Assembly: GCA_944341075.1 (NCBI GenBank)
Contig: CALVLV010000008.1
Location: forward strand, 1 to 64,000
Direction: 5' to 3'
DNA from: an uncultured Clostridia bacterium
GTDB taxonomy: Bacteria; Bacillota; Clostridia; Christensenellales; Borkfalkiaceae
DNA length: 64,000 nucleotides
Made by a program: the position numbers and the translations under genes. The notes beneath the pieces were generated by a model, which made no database searches, was not told where the DNA came from, and saw only the letters and a list, made by a program, of their open reading frames with translations. Of this stretch, positions 7,935-16,611 are shown piece by piece (within the stretch, counting starts at the first letter, position 1; every line of letters begins with the position of its first letter).

Positions 7935-8555
7935 TTACGCGTTTTTAACAAGCTCTACCACTTCGCGCGTCTTTGCCTCTATCTCTGCGGGCGTGCCCTT
8001 CATCATCCAGCTGCCGCCGCAGGCTATTATCTTGTCGCAGGCAAGGTATTCAAGCACGTTTTCCGCGGTAATGCCGCCCGTGGGCATTATCTTTATGTAG
8101 GGGAATGCCGCGCATATTGCCTTTATGGTTTTAAGCCCGCCGTAGTTCGATGCGGGGAAGAACTTCAGCGTGGTAAGGCCCTTTGCTATTGCCGCCATCG
8201 CCTCGGTGGGGGTAACTATGCCGGGCAGGTAAAGCATGTTGTGCTCTGCGCAGCAGTCGGCAACTTCGGCGGAAAAACCGGGCGAAACTATAAACTTTGC
8301 GCCTGCAACTATGGCCTGTTCGCACTGGTTTTTGTTAATTACAGTACCCGCGCCCACAAGCATTTCGGGGAAGTTTTCCACCGTCATCTTAATGGCCTCG
8401 GCGGCGCACTCGGTGCGGAAGGTTATCTCCGCGCAGGGCAGCCCGCCCTTTACAAGCGCGTTCATCTTGGGCATAACTTCTTCTATGGAGTTAAAAACTA
8501 CCACGGGCACAACTTTTGTTTGTGCGATCTTTTCAAGCATCTGTTCGGTCGTCAT
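7935..8555 (-). CDS. eda: KDPG/KHG aldolase
   Basis: A 206-residue class I aldolase that splits 2-keto-3-deoxy-6-phosphogluconate into pyruvate and glyceraldehyde 3-phosphate, the last step for uronic acid and Entner-Doudoroff breakdown. The conserved glutamate lies in EITFRT near residue 44, and the Schiff-base lysine lies in LKFFPAS near residue 132. The phosphate-binding loop PTGGIT is present. Length and order match the family. A ribosome binding site AAGGAGAAAG precedes the ATG. The gene stands alone here, without an adjacent KDG kinase. Its role in glucuronate from xylan side chains is possible but not shown. Confidence 0.93.
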   Translation of the reverse strand: MTTEQMLEKIAQTKVVPVVVFNSIEEVMPKMNALVKGGLPCAEITFRTECAAEAIKMTVENFPEMLVGAGTVINKNQCEQAIVAGAKFIVSPGFSAEVADCCAEHNMLYLPGIVTPTEAMAAIAKGLTTLKFFPASNYGGLKTIKAICAAFPYIKIMPTGGITAENVLEYLACDKIIACGGSWMMKGTPAEIEAKTREVVELVKNA

Positions 8556-8619
8556 TTTTATCTTTCTCCTTGATTTGCAAATTCAGCGGGGCGCTTCGCC
8601 GCCGCTCTTTACGGTCACT

Positions 8620-8648
8620 ATTTTAGCACAATGCTTTTACAAATGCAA
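8620..8648 (-). promoter_or_regulatory. Promoter of the KDPG aldolase gene
   Basis: Minus strand TTGCAT (8648-8643), 17-bp spacer, TAAAAT (8625-8620), about 65 bases before the start codon. Confidence 0.6.
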
Positions 8649-8837
8649 GGGTGGCGGCAAAATAATGCAAATTTTTTACGCTGCCGACTTACAGGCATTG
8701 CTTATTGCCCATATATGTATATGGTTGGCCTGTGTATCAATTTTTGCACAGATGTAAATTTTTTGTAAAATTTTATGCAAAAAAATTTAGTATATGACAT
8801 TTATTTGAAAATAATTGCTTTTTTTTGTCTTCCGGTA

Positions 8838-8866
8838 TTGACAGTTACTCGCATAAATACTATAAT
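8838..8866 (+). promoter_or_regulatory. Consensus sigma-A promoter of the surface protein gene
   Basis: TTGACA (8838-8843), 17-bp spacer, TATAAT (8861-8866): a perfect consensus with an A/T-rich upstream region (8756-8830) that could act as an UP element. The leader would be about 150 nt. Confidence 0.85.
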
Positions 8867-8907
8867 AAAGATACTTATAGGATGCGTCGCCTGAATATTT
8901 TTATTTT

Positions 8908-8947
8908 CTGAGGGGTACCCCTCAGCTCCTTATTGCAATAAGGAGCT
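8908..8947 (+). promoter_or_regulatory. Two adjoining perfect palindromes in the leader
   Basis: CTGAGGGGTACCCCTCAG (8908-8925) is an 18-bp perfect palindrome. It overlaps by two bases a second perfect palindrome of 24 bp at 8924-8947 (AGCTCCTTATTG and its complement). The second hides an AAGGAG sequence nine bases before an ATG at 8955. No T run follows, so they are not simple terminators. Confidence 0.7.
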
Positions 8948-8954
8948 GTTAAAA

Positions 8955-9137
8955 ATGCCTCTTAAAATTAAAAAAGCCACGGCAAGGCACATGGTAAGTA
9001 AATCAACAGGAGGTATTTTTTATGTTTACGGCAAAACGAAGGGGCTTTATAGCATTGCTCGCCGCGCTTTTACTGGCCGCGCTTATCGCCTTCGGCATAA
9101 GCATGCTGCCCGCCGCGTCGCGCACGGCAAGCGCTGA
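8955..9137 (+). CDS. Possible leader peptide ORF overlapping the surface protein gene
   Basis: A 60-codon frame that starts MPLKIKKATARH and overlaps the large gene by 116 bases in another frame. Its ribosome binding site (AAGGAG, 8940-8945) is locked in the second palindrome. The predicted peptide is very basic and not recognisable. If translated it may regulate the downstream gene rather than act as a protein. It could equally be chance. Confidence 0.25.
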   Translation: MPLKIKKATARHMVSKSTGGIFYVYGKTKGLYSIARRAFTGRAYRLRHKHAARRVAHGKR

Positions 9138-12100
9138 AACCAAGTCGGTTTCAACTGCACAAGCTCTTTTGACGGCTTTCACAGAAGCCAACGAAGGCGA
9201 TACTATACAGCTTGAGGGCAATATAGTTATAGATATGACTGACCCTGGTACGGTGCAGCAGACGGGCGGGCATATGGTGATCGCCTCTGAGGCTGCTCTT
9301 AAGTCGCTCTATCCGAGTTTGGACGAAAACGAGATCGGGAAAAATGCGGTAGCAAACAATATCACGCTCGACCTCAATCAAAAAACACTTACGTTAAAGA
9401 CGACCAGTACTGTTGGCTGTATAGCCGTGTATGGGGTAAATTTAACTGTTAAAAACGGCACCATAACAGGCGAATCTGAAGCCGGCCTTGCAGTTGTGGG
9501 CAATGCGCGCGGAGATAACGGCGCGCTCACAGTTGGCGCGCTCACAGTTGAAGATACTACAATAAATTTCAAAAACTTAAATACGCAAGCACAGTCAGCC
9601 GCCCCCGTAATTTCCGGCAAGGGCGAACTTACGCTGTCAAACGTAGAATACGAGCTTTCTGCGGCAGAAGGTGCACAAGAACCTGTTGCCCCCTATGTTG
9701 CCGAAATCGGCGGCAAAGGCTATTCGTCTCTTCAGGATGCATTCGATAACGCAACTTCAGGTCAGACGGTAGTTCTTTCTGCAAATATTACTGTAGATAA
9801 ATATATCACCGTAAACTACGATGACGAAAGAAAAATAGGTTCAGGCAAAGACGATAATTTAAATATTACCTTTGACCTCAACGGCCATGTGATAACACTT
9901 GCCGAATCTTTTACCACACAATTTTCAATGGACGGCAGAAGCTCGAATAAGCTTGCCGGCGGCGCATTTTTGCGCATTTACGGCGCTGATTTCACCATCA
10001 TTGATAACAATGCGACGGCTAAATCTTCTGCATGGGAAAATGTCGGCGGCGGAATAGACGGCAGGAAAATAACTGCGATAGACAAAACTGCTGTGGGCGA
10101 TAACGACGGCAACGAAGTTACGCTTATAGTTGCGCAGGACGGTGCAAAGGTCACCATATCCGCCGGCACATATGTTATAAAAGATAATACCGCCGCATGC
10201 GTATACGCCTTTGGCAAAAGCACTGTAAATCTTGTCAGGGGCGGAACGGAAGATATTGCTGCAAGCTATATCACCATTGAAGGCGGCGAATTTATCAATT
10301 TGTCTAACGCCGAATATGGTTACGGCACAGGCAGCGCGCTGGTCGTAAATCAGGCTAACGTAGCCGAACAGCTTGTCGCAATACAGGGCGGCACATTCTA
10401 TGGCCGCAATCCTGCCCTCGGTGACGACAGTAAGGCGGCGGGCACATTTATAACTTCGGGCGTTAAACTTTATGAAGACTCGAAGGGCAACTATATCGCA
10501 ACCGAAGGTGATGTTCCCGAAGGCGCTGTAAATACGTTCTATTTTGAAGACGGCCAGGTGGTTTCCGAGCTTAACAGCGCCAAGGCTATAAAGACCGCTA
10601 TTGAGGACGGTGCAGACTATATTCGCCTTGGCGGCGATATTACGGGTTCGATAGAAATTCCTTCGGGCAAAACAGTTACCCTCGACCTGAACGGAAAAAC
10701 TTTGAAAAATACCGAAGGTGAACACACCATAACCAACGAACACACCATAACCAACTATGGCACGCTTACCGTAACCGGCACCGGCACGGTTGACAATATC
10801 TCTGATGGGCGCGCCGCACTTTTTAATGCTTATAGCGGCACTATGACTGTTCTTGGCGGCACTTACAGAAGGAGTGCAGAAAATTCGACGAAAGTAAATG
10901 GTGCAGGTCAGGATAACGGCAATAGCTACTATGTAATACTCAACCAGGGAAATATGAGCATCGGCAGCGCCACCGAAGATTGCGACATATTTGTATATTC
11001 CGGCGATAGTGAAGAAGATAGCGTAAATGTGCATTGGGTTTCATCATTGGTATCTTCGGGCTGGTATTCGCCTGGTCAGAAGCCTACCGAAGCCGACAAT
11101 GCCGTGCTTACTATTTACGACGGCACATATTACGGCGGCAACATTGTTGTAAAGGGTGACGAGCTCAGCTCGCTCAATATCAACGGCGGTACTTTTAACG
11201 CAGGTGGACAAGCTGTTCAGACTTGGGTAGATACTACCATAAACGGCGGTACATTCAATGGTGAAGTTGCCGCATGGGCTTATGGTTATAATAAAATGGC
11301 AGACGTAAGAGCCGATCTTGATATAACCGACGGCACATTCAATGGTATATTAAGTGCGAATTTCTTAGAACTTACGCCTGGTGCGCCGGAAACTCAGTAT
11401 CCTGACGAAAATGACCAAGTATCTGTTTCCGGCGGTAGGTTTGCCACCGATGTTACGGAGTACCTTGAAGAAGGGCTTATGCAGTCCGCAGATGGTATTA
11501 TTATAGAAGCAAACGCGGGTGCAGCGCAGATTGGCGAAGATATATACAGTACCCTTCAGGCGGCAATAGACGCGGCAATTGATGGCGCTACTATCACCTT
11601 GCTTGCAGACAGCGTTTCTGGAAATAGACTTGAAATAAGCGGCAAAACTGTTACGATTGTCCTAAATGGTCATAACATAACGCGCGAAAATGCTGCAGGT
11701 ACAGCCATAAAGGTGGGGAACAATGCCGCTCTTACAGTAATTGGCGAAGGCAAAATAGATGCAGGCGACTACGGGCCGTTTACCGTTCAGACTTCAGCGC
11801 AGGGTACGGGCAGGCTTACTGTTAAAGGTGGTACTTACTCCCAACGTATTCCCGCCGAATGGCTTGAAGATGGCTTTGCCCTTATAAACAATGCGGAAGG
11901 TGACTTCGAGGTTACAGAAGGCGAAACCGAGGCAAGCATTATTTCGGGGCTGAATACTTATATATTCGCTACTCTCCGTGCAGCTGTAGTAGCTGCCGAA
12001 GACGGCGATACGGTAGTTCTTGAAAAGGATATAACCGTAGAAATGACTACGGCGTTGTCTACAGATTATATAGGCAATAAGTCTGTAACAATAGATCTCA

Positions 12101-15066
12101 ATGGCAAAACAATTTCTTCAAATAACGATGGTTACGTCATTGGAGGCACGCTAAGCAAAAGCATTACCATAACCAGCTCTAACGGCCTTGGCAGAATAGT
12201 GCTAAACGGCGGCAGGGCGCTTGGTATTACTGCTGCCGACGTCGGTACGGATATCAATGTGAACATAAGCAATATCATAATATCCGGCACTTCAAATAAC
12301 TTTTCTCCTATAGTAATAGACGGCAGCAATAAAGAAGATTCGGTGTTTGTTGAAATGGACAACGTTACCGTAGATATTTTAAACGGTAAAAACGGCGCAA
12401 AGATTGCGGTTGAAGTGGACGGTGCTACAGTCGTTATGCGCGATTGTCATATAAGCATTGCAAACGTTGACAGCGTTACGGCAACTCAGAATACAATTGC
12501 AGCGTCGTTTAAAAATTCAGACGTCGTCATAATCGATTCTACCCTGATTTCCGCAGACGGTGCAGCCGCACTCTTTTATGGCAGTCTTTCTGTGGAAGAA
12601 GCAATAAGAGGCAATTCATTTGGTTATAAAACTTTAAATATAAAAGGCAGCGTCCTTGATGGTTACACGTTTGCAATTTCAGGCAACGCTTCAAATACGC
12701 TCGGCGATGAAAATACCGAAAGGTCAACTTATCACGGCACTATAATCAATATTGAGGGTAGTAAACTTAGCGGCACTATCGGCGCGGGCATATTCCACCC
12801 CCAGGTGGGCATACTCAACATTTTGGGTAACGGCAACGTTATAAGCGGCACAAGCGCAATAGAGCTGCGCGGCGGCTCGCTTAATATCGAAGGCGGCGTG
12901 TTCACGGCTACTTCAACCGCGCTTGACATAAGCGCCAACCCCGGTTCGGGCTCTACCATAGACGGCGCGGCGATAGTAGTTTCGCAGCACGGCTATAACC
13001 CTGCAATACAGGTAAGCATTGCGGGCGGCGTATTCAACGGCCTGTATGCCCTGTACGAAGATGACCTTGTAAACGAAGAGGGAACGGAGGATATACAGAT
13101 TTCTGTATCCGGCGGCATGTACAATGGCGAAGTTTACAGCCAGAATAAATCCGGCTTTGTAACCGGCGGTACGTTCGCAGCGCTTGACGGAGAATATATC
13201 GCACCGGGGTATGCCTTTGACGAGGCCACGGGCACTGTAGTTTCGGCAACGCTGAACAACAATGCTCTTGCGGATGTGCGCGCTTACCTTGCGGCCTACG
13301 GACTGCTCTACGGCGATATAGAGGATCTTGCAGCCGCCGAAACTCCCGACGCCCTCGCTCAGGCTATAGTTAACGCATACGAGGCCATTGCGGCCGCTAC
13401 GGGCGAAGAGGCCATTGCCGTAGCCAAGATGGATGCTCTCGACGCGATAGACGAGTTTATAGACAACCTCAACACGGTAAAGGCCGAGGCTATTGCTGAA
13501 CTTGAAGAGCTTATCATGGAACCCGTAGATGTAACCGAAGGCGGCGAAGTTATAAAGGAAGCCGTTGTTGCAATGCCTACCTACATAGTTTCTGCAATAA
13601 ACGGCGCTAAGTCTGCCGCAGAAGTAGAAAAGTATGTAGCGGTTGCCACGGCTGAGATCAACGAGCTTATCGACATGCGCGAGCAGGCAGCAGATGATCA
13701 GCTGGCTCTTGAAAATCAGCTCAACAGCATTATATCGGCGCTCGGCATTGTTCAGCAGGCAGGCGGCAGCTGGAGCAGCTCGTTCCTTGCAGGTATAGAA
13801 GAGTCTGTAAACACAGCAAAGGACAACATTTTCACTATCAGCAGTCTGCTTGGCAGGCCCACCGACGAGGCTACTGCCGAAACCATATTCGGCAAGCTGG
13901 AAGAAGCTAATGCCAATATACAGGGCGTTTACGATAAGCTTTCTGCAGAAATCTCTGCAATGCTCACAGGTGAAGGCGGCATAAGCAGCCAGCTTGAAGA
14001 ACTCAAGGGGCTTGTAGATGAAAACAGCGCCCTTGCGGCAGATATCGACAATGTGCTTGCAACCGCGGGCAGAATAGAGGGAGCGCTTGGTAACATAAAC
14101 AGCAATAATACTCTCTCTAATGTGCTTGAACAAATGAATAATCTGGTATCGGATTATCAATCAACTGTAACAAACGCCATTTTGAATATAAGAACAAGAT
14201 TGGATCAGTTACAGCAGAACATGCCTACGGACAGCACGATAGCCAATGCTCTCAGGAGCGTGATAGCGGGCGTAGAAAACGACCTTGACATACTCAAGGC
14301 CGAGGTAGACGCGCTCGACGAGCCAAACGGCGCGCTTGTTACGGCTATCAATGAAAAGATAGAGGCGGCGTTTGAATCGTTCGGCAACACCTTCACTTCC
14401 GAACTCGATAAGCTCAACGGCACTATAGCTGGCCTCGACACGGCTATAGATAACCTGCCCGAAACGCTCGACATAGAGGGCATCAAGCAGGCCATAGCAG
14501 ACGCAAAATCGGCCGCAGAGGCAGCAGGCACAAAGGTGGATGCGCTGACGGGCGAAGAGGGCGCGCTTACCACAATAGACGGCAAGATAGACGTTATAGA
14601 CGGTGTTGTGGACGGCATTGCCGACGCTCAGGAGAGCATGGGCAACGCGCTTACAACGTTTGCAACGGCAACCGACACGGCGCTCAAGGGCATACAGTCG
14701 GATATAGACGGGCTTGAAAGCAAGCTGAACGCCATGGCAAATACGGCGGCGACCGACAAGGCGGACATTCTTGCAAAGATCGCCGAACTCAAGTCGGCGG
14801 CAGACGACATCTCCGAGGCCATAGCCTCGCTCGACGGCGACTCGGCGGAAGACCTTTCGGGCATAGCCGAAGACCTTGCCGCACTGCAGACGGCGCTTGA
14901 CGGCGTAAAGGCGGATATCGGCAATGTATCGCAGCAGGTGGGCGGCGTTGCAGAAGACAACACAAACTCCATGAGCAACTTTGCAGGACTCTATCTGTTC
15001 CTGTCTGCGCTGGTGGTGCTTGCGATAGCCATACTCATCGTGGTATCCGTTAAAAAGCGCAGGTAA
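9022..15066 (+). CDS. Very large cell-surface protein: beta-helix-like repeats plus coiled-coil stalk
   Basis: A 2014-residue secreted and membrane-anchored protein. The N-terminus has a basic start, a long hydrophobic core and a likely signal peptidase site after TASA (about residue 39). Residues about 40-1420 hold many short beta-strand repeats of the type GG-x-F/Y-x-G and LDLNGKT. At least four are headed by a phrase like LQAAIDAAIDGATITLLAD, as in right-handed beta-helix and pectate-lyase-like adhesins. Residues about 1420-1970 are Ala/Glu/Leu-rich and read as long helices or coiled coil, forming a stalk. A transmembrane helix near residues 1985-2010 is followed by KKRR. There is no LPXTG motif, so it is anchored by the membrane. 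The start ATG has AGGAGG 8 bases upstream. It is probably an adhesin or glycan-binding surface protein; the ligand is unknown. Two short in-frame tandem duplications lie at 9520-9549 and 10720-10755. Confidence 0.85.
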   Translation: MFTAKRRGFIALLAALLLAALIAFGISMLPAASRTASAETKSVSTAQALLTAFTEANEGDTIQLEGNIVIDMTDPGTVQQTGGHMVIASEAALKSLYPSLDENEIGKNAVANNITLDLNQKTLTLKTTSTVGCIAVYGVNLTVKNGTITGESEAGLAVVGNARGDNGALTVGALTVEDTTINFKNLNTQAQSAAPVISGKGELTLSNVEYELSAAEGAQEPVAPYVAEIGGKGYSSLQDAFDNATSGQTVVLSANITVDKYITVNYDDERKIGSGKDDNLNITFDLNGHVITLAESFTTQFSMDGRSSNKLAGGAFLRIYGADFTIIDNNATAKSSAWENVGGGIDGRKITAIDKTAVGDNDGNEVTLIVAQDGAKVTISAGTYVIKDNTAACVYAFGKSTVNLVRGGTEDIAASYITIEGGEFINLSNAEYGYGTGSALVVNQANVAEQLVAIQGGTFYGRNPALGDDSKAAGTFITSGVKLYEDSKGNYIATEGDVPEGAVNTFYFEDGQVVSELNSAKAIKTAIEDGADYIRLGGDITGSIEIPSGKTVTLDLNGKTLKNTEGEHTITNEHTITNYGTLTVTGTGTVDNISDGRAALFNAYSGTMTVLGGTYRRSAENSTKVNGAGQDNGNSYYVILNQGNMSIGSATEDCDIFVYSGDSEEDSVNVHWVSSLVSSGWYSPGQKPTEADNAVLTIYDGTYYGGNIVVKGDELSSLNINGGTFNAGGQAVQTWVDTTINGGTFNGEVAAWAYGYNKMADVRADLDITDGTFNGILSANFLELTPGAPETQYPDENDQVSVSGGRFATDVTEYLEEGLMQSADGIIIEANAGAAQIGEDIYSTLQAAIDAAIDGATITLLADSVSGNRLEISGKTVTIVLNGHNITRENAAGTAIKVGNNAALTVIGEGKIDAGDYGPFTVQTSAQGTGRLTVKGGTYSQRIPAEWLEDGFALINNAEGDFEVTEGETEASIISGLNTYIFATLRAAVVAAEDGDTVVLEKDITVEMTTALSTDYIGNKSVTIDLNGKTISSNNDGYVIGGTLSKSITITSSNGLGRIVLNGGRALGITAADVGTDINVNISNIIISGTSNNFSPIVIDGSNKEDSVFVEMDNVTVDILNGKNGAKIAVEVDGATVVMRDCHISIANVDSVTATQNTIAASFKNSDVVIIDSTLISADGAAALFYGSLSVEEAIRGNSFGYKTLNIKGSVLDGYTFAISGNASNTLGDENTERSTYHGTIINIEGSKLSGTIGAGIFHPQVGILNILGNGNVISGTSAIELRGGSLNIEGGVFTATSTALDISANPGSGSTIDGAAIVVSQHGYNPAIQVSIAGGVFNGLYALYEDDLVNEEGTEDIQISVSGGMYNGEVYSQNKSGFVTGGTFAALDGEYIAPGYAFDEATGTVVSATLNNNALADVRAYLAAYGLLYGDIEDLAAAETPDALAQAIVNAYEAIAAATGEEAIAVAKMDALDAIDEFIDNLNTVKAEAIAELEELIMEPVDVTEGGEVIKEAVVAMPTYIVSAINGAKSAAEVEKYVAVATAEINELIDMREQAADDQLALENQLNSIISALGIVQQAGGSWSSSFLAGIEESVNTAKDNIFTISSLLGRPTDEATAETIFGKLEEANANIQGVYDKLSAEISAMLTGEGGISSQLEELKGLVDENSALAADIDNVLATAGRIEGALGNINSNNTLSNVLEQMNNLVSDYQSTVTNAILNIRTRLDQLQQNMPTDSTIANALRSVIAGVENDLDILKAEVDALDEPNGALVTAINEKIEAAFESFGNTFTSELDKLNGTIAGLDTAIDNLPETLDIEGIKQAIADAKSAAEAAGTKVDALTGEEGALTTIDGKIDVIDGVVDGIADAQESMGNALTTFATATDTALKGIQSDIDGLESKLNAMANTAATDKADILAKIAELKSAADDISEAIASLDGDSAEDLSGIAEDLAALQTALDGVKADIGNVSQQVGGVAEDNTNSMSNFAGLYLFLSALVVLAIAILIVVSVKKRR

Positions 15067-15130
15067 ATAAAAACGGCTGACTTTTCTGCGGCGGCATGTC
15101 CGCCGCAGAAGGTTACCTCAATAAGTGAAT

Positions 15131-15162
15131 AAGCCGCCGCGGGCGATCGCCCGCGGCGGCTT
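15131..15162. terminator. Bidirectional terminator (32-bp perfect palindrome)
   Basis: AAGCCGCCGCGGGCGATC and its complement, between the convergent surface protein and permease genes. A smaller hairpin (GCGGCGGC/GCCGCCGC) lies at 15089-15106. Confidence 0.8.
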
Positions 15163-15202
15163 TACACATTTTGCAAAAATCTGTTAAAACAACATGTATA
15201 AT

Positions 15203-16348
15203 TCAAATAGCCTGTATAAGGAAGTACAGCCCTATCAGCGGGGCAAGGAACGCCGCGTTGTATATGGTAAAGCGCAGCAGGTATTTCGCCCTGAGCGCGG
15301 GGTATTCCTTAGCCATGGCTTTATAAGATATAAGGCTGGCCATAGAGGCTATCAGCGTGCCCAGCCCGCCAATGTTGCAGCCCGCCATAAGCGCGGCGTA
15401 GTTATCTGAAAAGCCCGAAAGCAACAGCGCGGCGGGCACGTTGCTTATCACCTGGCTTGCCAGCACCGAAATTATCATCTCGTTGCCTGCTATCACCGAT
15501 GAGAGGAAGTCGCGGAAGGGCGCTATCCTGCCCATGTTGCCAATAAAAATGAACAGCGCCACAAACGTGCCCAGTAGGGAATAGTCTATCTTTGCAAGCG
15601 ACTTTCTGTCGGCAAACAGCAAAAATACCAGCATTGCCGCGGCTATTATCAGCGGTGGAATCACGTCGAACAGTCCCAAAAGGCACACCGCAAATGCCGC
15701 GGCGGGCCATGTCAGCCTGAACGCGCCGCCAAGTTCGGTGTGCATCTCCGTGTGCGCGGCGGGCACCGGTTTAAAGCACATTATAACAACGAACAGCCCT
15801 ATGGCGGACAGGACGGCATACGGCAGCATTATAAGTATAACGTCGCCGAAGCCCATGCCGGAGGCGTTGTAAAGGTACAGGTTCTGCGGGTTGCCCATGG
15901 GCGTAAGCGTGCTGCCCATGTTGGCGGCAAGCGTCTGCAACACAACGGTGGGTATCACCAGCCGCTCCAGCCCCGCCGCCTTAAGCGCTATAAGCGCAAA
16001 CGGCACAAAGGTTATAAGCGCTACGTCGTTGGTGACCAGCATGCTCAGCACAAACGGCAAAAATACCAGCACCGCCATCAGCTTGCGCGAGGTGTTTGCC
16101 TTTGCAAGCAGCTTTTCTGCCAGAAAGGAAAACAGCCCCGCGCGCTGAAAGCCCTTCATAACGCCCATCAGCGCAAACAAAAGGGCAAGCGTGTCCCAGT
16201 CAACGTAGTCTGCATACCCGCCGTCGGGCGGCACTATGCAGGCAGAGATTATGGCAAGCAGTATAGCTATGCACAATACTACTTCGCTCTTTATAAAGGC
16301 CCATGCCCCCTTAAAAAAAGCGAGCAGGGTATTTTTTACTTTTTTCAT
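15203..16348 (-). CDS. Anion permease of the ArsB/NhaD/SLC13-like (CitMHS) superfamily
   Basis: A 381-residue membrane protein with about ten to eleven hydrophobic helices. Family-like motifs are LVTNDVALITFVPF, where Asn-Asp lies in a conserved helix, and ANMGSTLTPMGNPQNL, a re-entrant loop seen in ion-transporter-superfamily carriers. It likely moves an organic or inorganic anion or exchanges sodium; the substrate cannot be assigned. A TTG codon lies nine codons upstream (16375), but the promoter at 16359-16388 overlaps that position, so the ATG at 16348 is chosen with an expected leader of only a few bases. It is divergent from the TIR-HD gene. Confidence 0.82.
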   Translation of the reverse strand: MKKVKNTLLAFFKGAWAFIKSEVVLCIAILLAIISACIVPPDGGYADYVDWDTLALLFALMGVMKGFQRAGLFSFLAEKLLAKANTSRKLMAVLVFLPFVLSMLVTNDVALITFVPFALIALKAAGLERLVIPTVVLQTLAANMGSTLTPMGNPQNLYLYNASGMGFGDVILIMLPYAVLSAIGLFVVIMCFKPVPAAHTEMHTELGGAFRLTWPAAAFAVCLLGLFDVIPPLIIAAAMLVFLLFADRKSLAKIDYSLLGTFVALFIFIGNMGRIAPFRDFLSSVIAGNEMIISVLASQVISNVPAALLLSGFSDNYAALMAGCNIGGLGTLIASMASLISYKAMAKEYPALRAKYLLRFTIYNAAFLAPLIGLYFLIQAI

Positions 16349-16358
16349 ACCGCCGTTG

Positions 16359-16388
16359 ATTATATCACCGCGCAACGTTTAAAATCAA
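16359..16388 (-). promoter_or_regulatory. Permease promoter with almost no leader
   Basis: Minus strand TTGATT (16388-16383), 18-bp spacer, TATAAT (16364-16359). Ten bases separate the -10 from the ATG, so the message would have a leader of about 3-4 nt. Confidence 0.65.
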
Positions 16389-16520
16389 GTATTTTCATCG
16401 TGTCCGCGCCCTGTATTTTGCACCTGTATTCTGCCCGTGTATTCCGCCCTGCGCATGCAGAAACTGCAGGTTTTTTGCAGTATGTTGCCGAATGGTGCAG
16501 TTTATAAAACGGCGCCGCCG

Positions 16521-16550
16521 TTGACAGTGTATTGACGGGTGTGGTATACT
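16521..16550 (+). promoter_or_regulatory. Promoter of the TIR-HD gene
   Basis: TTGACA (16521-16526), 18-bp spacer, TATACT (16545-16550), 62 bases before the start codon. Confidence 0.7.
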
Positions 16551-16611
16551 GTTAAAGTAAATATTTATCTGCGCTGCTGCATTGCCGCAGATCTGTCGGA
16601 GGAGTTGTTTT

